NCBI GenBank assembly: GCA_943913655.1
Contig: CALTZA010000009.1
Coordinates: 1 to 48,197, forward strand
Direction: 5' to 3'
Length of the DNA: 48,197 bases
DNA from: an uncultured Francisella sp.
GTDB taxonomy: Bacteria > Pseudomonadota > Gammaproteobacteria > Burkholderiales > Neisseriaceae
The position numbers and the translations under genes were made by a program. Below are positions 42,975-48,197 of this stretch, piece by piece (position 1 is the stretch's first letter; the number at the start of each line of letters is the position of its first letter). The notes beneath the pieces were generated by a model. It had not been told where the DNA came from. It worked only from the letters and a program-made list of their open reading frames with translations, and made no database searches.

Positions 42975-44549
42975 ATGCAGCTAAATTCTGCAGAGATCAG
43001 TCAACTGATCAAAGAACGGATAGAGAATTTATCTCTCAATGATAAGGTACGCACCAAAGGCATAGTGATTTCAGTGACTGATGGCATCGTGCGCATACAT
43101 GGGCTATCTGATGTTATGTTGGGAGAGATGATTGCTTTTCCTCAAAGTACTTATGGTTTGGCAATGAATCTGGAAAGAGATTCTGTAGGTGCTGTGATCT
43201 TGGGAGAATACGAACATATCCGTGAAGGCGATGAAGTCACCTGTACTGGTCGCATTTTAGAAGTTCCAGTGGGAAGAGAGTTAGTGGGGCGTGTAGTGAA
43301 TGCCTTGGGTGTACCAATTGATGGCAAAGGACTCATTAACACTAAGCAATCAGCCCCAATTGAAAAAATTGCGCCGGGGGTAATCCAGCGTCAATCCGTT
43401 GATCAACCATTGCAGACAGGAATTAAAGCAATTGACTCCATGGTACCCATTGGCAAGGGTCAACGTGAGTTAATTATTGGTGACCGACAAACAGGGAAGA
43501 CAGCGGTTGCCTTGGACACCATTGTCAATCAAAAAGGTACTGGGGTGATTTGTATTTATGTTGCAGTGGCGCAAAAGGCCTCTTCGATTGCAAATGTGGT
43601 GAGACAGTTAGAAGAACATGGGGCTTTGGCACACACCATTATTGTGGCAGCTTCTGCAGCTGAGGCTGCAGCCTTGCAATATATTGCGCCCTATTCGGGG
43701 TGTACCATGGGCGAATATTTCCGTGACAATGGTGAAGATGCTTTGATTATTTATGATGATCTTTCCAAACAGGCAGTGGCCTATCGGCAGATTTCTTTAC
43801 TATTAAGGCGCCCCCCAGGTCGAGAAGCATATCCTGGGGATATTTTTTACTTACATTCTCGTTTATTAGAGCGCGCTGCTCGTATTAATGCCGATGAAGT
43901 TACGCGGTTGACTAAAGGTCGTGTGATAGGAAAAACAGGATCCTTAACTGCATTACCAATTATTGAAACACAAGCAGGGGACGTTTCTGCTTTTGTACCT
44001 ACTAACGTGATTTCAATTACAGATGGTCAGATTTTTTTGGAAACTGATTTGTTTAATGCAGGGATTCGTCCTGCCTTAAATGCTGGAATTTCGGTATCTC
44101 GAGTTGGTGGAGCAGCGCAGAGTAAGATTATCAAGAAGTTAGGTGGTGGAATTCGTTTGGCTTTGGCGCAATATCGCGAATTAGCTGCGTTTGCGCAGTT
44201 TGCTTCGGATTTGGATGAAGCAACACGTAAGCAATTACAGCATGGAGAAATTGTTACTGAGCTCATGAAACAAAAGCAATTTCATACTATGAGTGTGGGG
44301 CAGATGGCAGTGGCTTTATGGGCTATTAATGCTCACCTTTATGACGGTGTTGAGGTAAAAGATGCTTTACGCATAGAGAAGGAGTTTTTAGAATTAGTGG
44401 AAACTTCAGAGCCTATGCTCATTAATGCTATTACAGTTAATGGAGTCATGAGTGAAAGGGTGGAATCCGAATTGCAGCAGTTATTGCAGGATTTTAGACA
44501 ATCTTTTGCTCAATCTAAGGAAAATTCTTCAGTTAGTGAAGGGAAATAG
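42975..44549 (+). CDS. atpA: ATP synthase F1 subunit alpha
   Basis: Regulatory, non-catalytic nucleotide-binding subunit. 524 residues (E. coli 513). IIGDRQTGKTA is the P-loop near residue 170; ALIIYDDLSKQAVAYRQISLLLRRPPGREAYPGD the Walker B/region; ISVSRVGGAAQ carries the arginine finger (R376 in E. coli). Intact. C-terminus slightly extended. Confidence 0.98.
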   Translation: MQLNSAEISQLIKERIENLSLNDKVRTKGIVISVTDGIVRIHGLSDVMLGEMIAFPQSTYGLAMNLERDSVGAVILGEYEHIREGDEVTCTGRILEVPVGRELVGRVVNALGVPIDGKGLINTKQSAPIEKIAPGVIQRQSVDQPLQTGIKAIDSMVPIGKGQRELIIGDRQTGKTAVALDTIVNQKGTGVICIYVAVAQKASSIANVVRQLEEHGALAHTIIVAASAAEAAALQYIAPYSGCTMGEYFRDNGEDALIIYDDLSKQAVAYRQISLLLRRPPGREAYPGDIFYLHSRLLERAARINADEVTRLTKGRVIGKTGSLTALPIIETQAGDVSAFVPTNVISITDGQIFLETDLFNAGIRPALNAGISVSRVGGAAQSKIIKKLGGGIRLALAQYRELAAFAQFASDLDEATRKQLQHGEIVTELMKQKQFHTMSVGQMAVALWAINAHLYDGVEVKDALRIEKEFLELVETSEPMLINAITVNGVMSERVESELQQLLQDFRQSFAQSKENSSVSEGK

Positions 44550-44554
44550 TGTGT

Positions 44555-45445
44555 ATGGCTGTTGGCAGAGAAATTGTTAGTAAAATTCGCAGTGTTGAAA
44601 GCACTCAGAAGATCACCAAAGCAATGCAAATGGTGTCAACATCTAAAATGCGAAAGACCCAAGAGCGCATGAAGAAAGCGCGACCCTATGCAGAAGAAAT
44701 TCGAGGAGTAATGCGGCATTTAGCGTTGTCTAGGACATATGAGCTACCTGCTTTACTTCAAAAAAGAGAAGTCATTCGTAAGGCGTGTATTGTGCTGATT
44801 ACCACTGATAAGGGGTTATGCGGTGGTTTAAATGCCAATATTCTTAAACTATTTTTTGCGCAAGTCCAAGTCTATCAACGAAAAAATATTCCTTTGGAAA
44901 TTGTTTGTTTGGGTAGTAAAGGTATGGCCACCTGTGAACGTGTTGGTTTACCGGTGATAGCAAGTGCGATAAATTTAGGAGATAGCCCTAAGTTAGAAAA
45001 ACTGTTGGGTGTTCAGCGGGTGGTATTTGATCAATATGAGCAGCAAGAAATAGATATCGTGCATCTTATGTACTCTAAGTTTATCAATACTATGAAGCAA
45101 AAATCTGTTGATGAAGTTTTTTTACCAGTTGGTCAAGAAGTACTTGATGGCAAAGATAAAGAGACACTGCGTCAACAATCTAAGTATCAGCATGATTATA
45201 TTTTTGAACCAAGTGCTCAGCAGGTACTAGGTTTTTTAATAGAACGTTATTTGGAGTCGGTGATCTATCAAGCGGTATGTGACAATATTGCTTCTGAGCA
45301 GGCTGCGCGCATGGTTGCGATGAAATCAGCCACGGATAATGCAAGTTCTGCTATTAAGTTATTGAAATTACAATACAACAAATCGAGGCAGGCAGCGATT
45401 ACTACTGAACTTTCAGAGATTGTCGCAGGTGCGGCGGCTGTTTAA
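44555..45445 (+). CDS. atpG: ATP synthase F1 subunit gamma
   Basis: Central rotor shaft. From the ATG at 44555 (a GTG two codons earlier is possible) 296 residues, near the family norm of 287. N-terminal helix AVGREIVSKIRSVESTQKITKAMQMVSTSKM and C-terminal helix MVAMKSATDNASSAIKLLKL...YNKSRQAAITTELSEIVAGAAA are textbook; TTDKGLCGGLNANI the Rossmann-like part. Begins just after atpA. Confidence 0.96.
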   Translation: MAVGREIVSKIRSVESTQKITKAMQMVSTSKMRKTQERMKKARPYAEEIRGVMRHLALSRTYELPALLQKREVIRKACIVLITTDKGLCGGLNANILKLFFAQVQVYQRKNIPLEIVCLGSKGMATCERVGLPVIASAINLGDSPKLEKLLGVQRVVFDQYEQQEIDIVHLMYSKFINTMKQKSVDEVFLPVGQEVLDGKDKETLRQQSKYQHDYIFEPSAQQVLGFLIERYLESVIYQAVCDNIASEQAARMVAMKSATDNASSAIKLLKLQYNKSRQAAITTELSEIVAGAAAV

Positions 45446-45472
45446 TAAAACGATTAATATTTTAGGAATATA

Positions 45473-46876
45473 GTGGTTATGAACCAAGGTAAGATAGTAC
45501 AGATTGTAGGAGCAGTAGTAGATGTTGAATTTCCTAGAGAATCAATCCCCCATGTATTTGATGCGCTGATTGTCAAAGACAATGGGTTAACTTTGGAAGT
45601 GCAGCAGCAGCTGGGTGATGGTGTGGTGAGAACTATTGCCATGGGTCCTTCTGATGGTTTAAGGCGTGATTTGCTTGTGGAACACACAGGTAAACCAATC
45701 ACAGTTCCTGTAGGAGTAGAGACCTTAGGACGCATTATCAATGTGTTAGGGGAGCCTGTTGATGAAGCAGGGCCAATTAACGCACAGCACACACGAGCCA
45801 TTCATCAACAGGCACCGCAGTTTGATGAATTATCTGGCACCACAGAGTTGTTGGAAACAGGAATTAAAGTCATTGACTTATTATGCCCCTTTGCTAAGGG
45901 AGGTAAAGTTGGCTTGTTTGGTGGTGCTGGTGTAGGCAAGACGGTCAACATGATGGAGCTTATAAATAATATTGCCAAGGCCCACAGTGGCTTATCAGTA
46001 TTTACTGGTGTGGGAGAGCGCACTCGTGAAGGCAATGATTTTTTTCATGAGATGAAAGAATCAAATGTATTAGATAAAGTAGCGATGGTTTATGGCCAGA
46101 TGAATGAGCCCCCGGGAAATCGCTTACGTGTCGCCTTGACAGGTTTAACTTTGGCAGAATATTTTCGTGATGAAAAAGATGCTAATGGTAAAGGACGTGA
46201 TGTATTGCTTTTTATCGACAACATTTATCGTTACACTCTTGCAGGCACAGAAGTATCTGCTTTATTAGGCCGTATGCCTTCGGCAGTGGGTTATCAACCG
46301 ACCTTAGCGGAAGAAATGGGACGTTTGCAAGAGCGGATCACTTCCACTCAAGTTGGCTCGATTACTTCAATCCAAGCGGTTTATGTGCCGGCAGATGACT
46401 TAACTGATCCTTCTCCAGCTACCACTTTTGCTCATTTAGATGCTACGGTAGTATTAAGTCGTGATATTGCTTCTTTAGGAATTTATCCAGCGGTTGATCC
46501 TTTAGATTCAACTTCTAGACAGCTTGATCCGCTGGTATTAGGAGAGGAGCATTATGACGTGGCGCGCCGGGTGCAGATGACTTTGCAAAAATATAAGGAA
46601 TTACAAGATATCATTGCCATCTTAGGTATGGATGAATTGTCAGAGAATGATCGTTTGGTAGTGATGCGTGCGCGCAAAATCCAGCGCTTTTTGTCACAAC
46701 CTTTCCATGTGGCAGAAGTATTTACTGGTTCCCCGGGAAAATATGTGGCATTAAAAGATACTATTGCAGGGTTTAAGAGTATTTTGGATGGTGCATATGA
46801 TCATTTGCCAGAGCAAGCCTTCTATATGGTGGGGGGGATTGAAGAAGCTGTTGAGAAGGCTAAGACCTTAAATTAG
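45473..46876 (+). CDS. atpD: ATP synthase F1 subunit beta (catalytic)
   Basis: Catalytic subunit, 467 residues (E. coli 460). GLFGGAGVGKTVNMMELI is the P-loop (near residue 150), GERTREGNDFFHEM the catalytic Glu region, VLLFIDNIYRYTLAGTEVSALLGRMPSAVGYQPTLAEEMG Walker B and DELSEED-type tail (here DELSENDRLVVMRARKIQRFLSQPF). Catalytic Lys, Glu and Arg motifs are intact. Confidence 0.98.
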   Translation: MVMNQGKIVQIVGAVVDVEFPRESIPHVFDALIVKDNGLTLEVQQQLGDGVVRTIAMGPSDGLRRDLLVEHTGKPITVPVGVETLGRIINVLGEPVDEAGPINAQHTRAIHQQAPQFDELSGTTELLETGIKVIDLLCPFAKGGKVGLFGGAGVGKTVNMMELINNIAKAHSGLSVFTGVGERTREGNDFFHEMKESNVLDKVAMVYGQMNEPPGNRLRVALTGLTLAEYFRDEKDANGKGRDVLLFIDNIYRYTLAGTEVSALLGRMPSAVGYQPTLAEEMGRLQERITSTQVGSITSIQAVYVPADDLTDPSPATTFAHLDATVVLSRDIASLGIYPAVDPLDSTSRQLDPLVLGEEHYDVARRVQMTLQKYKELQDIIAILGMDELSENDRLVVMRARKIQRFLSQPFHVAEVFTGSPGKYVALKDTIAGFKSILDGAYDHLPEQAFYMVGGIEEAVEKAKTLN

Positions 46877-46883
46877 GAGCTGC

Positions 46884-47318
46884 TTGATGAGTCGCACAAT
46901 GCATTTAGAAGTGGTGAGCAATGAAGAACAGCTTTATTCTGATCAGGCAAGCTTTATTGTGGTCCCCACTTTATTGGGAGAGTTAGGAATTTATCCTGGC
47001 CATACGCCCATTATGAGTTTGCTCAAGCCTGGGGTGCTGCGCATTCAAAGTCAAGATGGTAAGAATGAACAATTGTTAGCAATTTCAGGGGGGTTGCTAG
47101 AAGTAAGGCAAGATTCAGTGATTGTGCTTTCTGACGTAGCAATTCGTTCACAAGCTTTGGATAGAGAACGTGCTAACTTGGCAAAGAAAAATGCTGAGGA
47201 GCGGCTAAGAAATGCTGGTGATAGCCACCAGGCCAAAGTAAAAGCAGAAGCCGCTTTGGCTGCTGCCATTGCTCAGTTAAAAGCTCTAGAATATATCAAA
47301 CTTCATCAAAAAAATTAG
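46884..47318 (+). CDS. atpC: ATP synthase F1 subunit epsilon
   Basis: A 144-residue rotor subunit and intrinsic inhibitor. N-terminal beta-sandwich (HLEVVSNEEQLYSDQASFIVVPTLLGELGIYPGHTPIMSLLKPGVL), then a C-terminal helical hairpin (RANLAKKNAEERLRNA...AALAAAIAQLKAL). Last gene of the atp operon. No obvious terminator follows in 47319-47448, where I see no gene and no strong hairpin. Confidence 0.95.
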   Translation: MMSRTMHLEVVSNEEQLYSDQASFIVVPTLLGELGIYPGHTPIMSLLKPGVLRIQSQDGKNEQLLAISGGLLEVRQDSVIVLSDVAIRSQALDRERANLAKKNAEERLRNAGDSHQAKVKAEAALAAAIAQLKALEYIKLHQKN

Positions 47319-47448
47319 TCGCTTGTCAGCAAAATCTATTCAATCTCGCCAGTGGTTTAGCCGTGATTTTGGTAAGATAATTCTACTTTATAGTTTATAG
47401 GCCTTGCGGACATCTAATTTTGGGGAAGTGTCTAAAGTAGCTATTTTG

Positions 47449-48197
47449 TCTCTTTTTTACAACATTTGGTATATTGAGGGTATTTTGCATAACTATTTGT
47501 TATACAATGAATAATTAAATAACTACCCAGAATATTACTAGACAAATACTAATTATATTAGCAGCTATTTATAGGTTTTTTTGGTTTAAAAGTGCAATAA
47601 TATTAATGAGAGTAATAATTCTGGTTCACTATTTGAGTTAAGAAGCAACTATGCACACCAATCAAACAGTTATACAACGTGCCATCCGATTGATATTATT
47701 GATCAGTCTAGCGCCAGTTCACACCATTTCCATAGCTAAGCCGTCAATCAAAATAGATAAAGCAGCAAAAGCCCATCATCATGCAGGACATAAAAAAACT
47801 GCTTCAAAAGCAAAGCCCAAGGGGTCATCTAATACCCATTCTCACCATCCGTACAGCAAAGCTGCACATCGCTCAACACCGCAACAATCAAGAGCCAAAT
47901 CAGTAACGGCACATCAGCCCGCTACTACCAATGGCGGAAATAGAATAACTGCGCAGCAACATGGAGCCCTTACTTTAATGAAGACAGATCATTTGCTTCT
48001 TGGACCTGGTGGGTATAATCCAGCACAACCGGTAGAGCAAAGGACCTATCTGCAACAGAAACAAGAACAGCAATTAACTAATATTGACCTACATGCAGTG
48101 AACCAAGGAATTGATTTGCTCAACAAATATTATCCTGGGTTGGGACAAGTAACCTTCCAACCGGTACAGCAACTGCTACCAACCAACCCACTTATAG
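47449..48197. repeat. Long inverted repeat, right copy
   Basis: Reverse complement of 1-749, with four differences (see left copy). The shared part starts with TCTCTTTTTTAC at 47449 and extends to the window edge. Both repeats are oriented so that the gene in each points outward. Confidence 0.97.
47651..48197 (+). CDS. Histidine/lysine-rich exported protein, partial (runs off right end)
   Basis: Second copy of the gene at the left edge. The ATG at 47651 is followed by 182 complete codons to the window edge with no stop. The N-terminal 28 residues look like a signal peptide (MHTNQTVIQRAIRLILLISL... then HTISIAKP), next is the Lys/His-rich part (AKAHHHAGHKK, SSNTHSHHPYSKAAHRS), then a Gln-rich segment (YLQQKQEQQ) and QVTFQPVQQLLP. 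It differs from the left copy only at silent sites over the shared part. Unknown family; His clusters suggest metal binding, but this is inference. Confidence 0.75.
   Translation, partial: MHTNQTVIQRAIRLILLISLAPVHTISIAKPSIKIDKAAKAHHHAGHKKTASKAKPKGSSNTHSHHPYSKAAHRSTPQQSRAKSVTAHQPATTNGGNRITAQQHGALTLMKTDHLLLGPGGYNPAQPVEQRTYLQQKQEQQLTNIDLHAVNQGIDLLNKYYPGLGQVTFQPVQQLLPTNPLI

Noticed and set aside
1..48197. CRISPR arrays and insertion sequences
   Set aside because: No regularly spaced repeats and no transposase fragment were found; the only long repeat is the inverted pair at the ends, which has no transposase.
1..48197. Linear plasmid with terminal inverted repeats
   Set aside because: The content is core chromosomal (ATP synthase, minCDE, tRNAs, tmRNA) and the terminal repeats cut through the middle of a gene, so a real telomere is unlikely.

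Overview
The window is a chromosomal segment of an AT-rich gammaproteobacterium with many decaying genes, which points to a host-restricted or recently host-adapted lineage. The evidence is gene content and order: minCDE, sspA-sspB, a HisZ remnant beside purA, yraN-gmhA/diaA-dolP beside rsmI, and above all mnmG-rsmG-(parA-parB)-atpIBEFHAGDC, which is the usual order next to the chromosome origin in Pseudomonas- and Legionella-like bacteria but not in enterics. I cannot name the genus. The tmRNA tag (ANDETFALAA) is clearly gammaproteobacterial in style. All of this is read by eye; no database search was run.

Layout. 1-749 and 47449-48197 are near-perfect inverted copies of one repeat that carries the start of a histidine-rich exported protein; both genes run off the window outward. 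0.9-1.6 kb holds remnants of a YjbQ-family gene and a BrxL/Lon-like (BREX-type) gene. 1.7-6.4 kb has tmRNA, dapD, two related small exported cysteine proteins, purA, a dead hisZ and tRNA-Gly. 6.6-11.7 kb is accessory and eroding: a PepSY membrane protein, a dead MFS transporter, a tRNA-Cys/degenerate tRNA-Cys/tRNA-Leu cluster, a DUF2726 protein and a broken histidine-rich gene. 11.7-33.8 kb is dense and mostly intact: glpQ, a Nif3-like gene, sspAB, ilvBN-ilvC, minCDE, hpt, a three-gene regulatory PTS (EIIA-HPr-EI), asd, an AsmA-family gene, an MnmC-like oxidoreductase, rsmE, mltA, an unknown membrane protein, dolP-like, gmhA, yraN and rsmI. 33.8-36.2 kb is sparse: one small unknown gene, three tRNAs with clear promoters, and unidentifiable decayed DNA. 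36.3-47.3 kb is the origin-type cluster: mnmG, rsmG, decayed parA and parB, and a complete F1Fo ATP synthase operon with its own promoter.

How it fits together. Intact genes are core functions: cell division siting, ATP synthesis, branched-chain amino acids, the lysine/diaminopimelate branch (asd, dapD), purine synthesis and salvage (purA, hpt), tRNA and rRNA modification (mnmG, MnmC, rsmE, rsmG, rsmI), ribosome rescue with tag delivery (tmRNA plus SspB), and envelope maintenance (mltA, dolP-like, AsmA, gmhA). What has been lost is regulatory, defensive or dispensable: hisZ, parA, parB, a BrxL-like defence gene, a drug-type MFS exporter and a second tRNA-Cys. I see no insertion sequence, CRISPR array, prophage or clearly new multi-gene system. 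The most unusual features are the outward-facing inverted repeats at both ends, the paired loss of parA/parB beside an intact minCDE, and the small exported protein families of unknown role.
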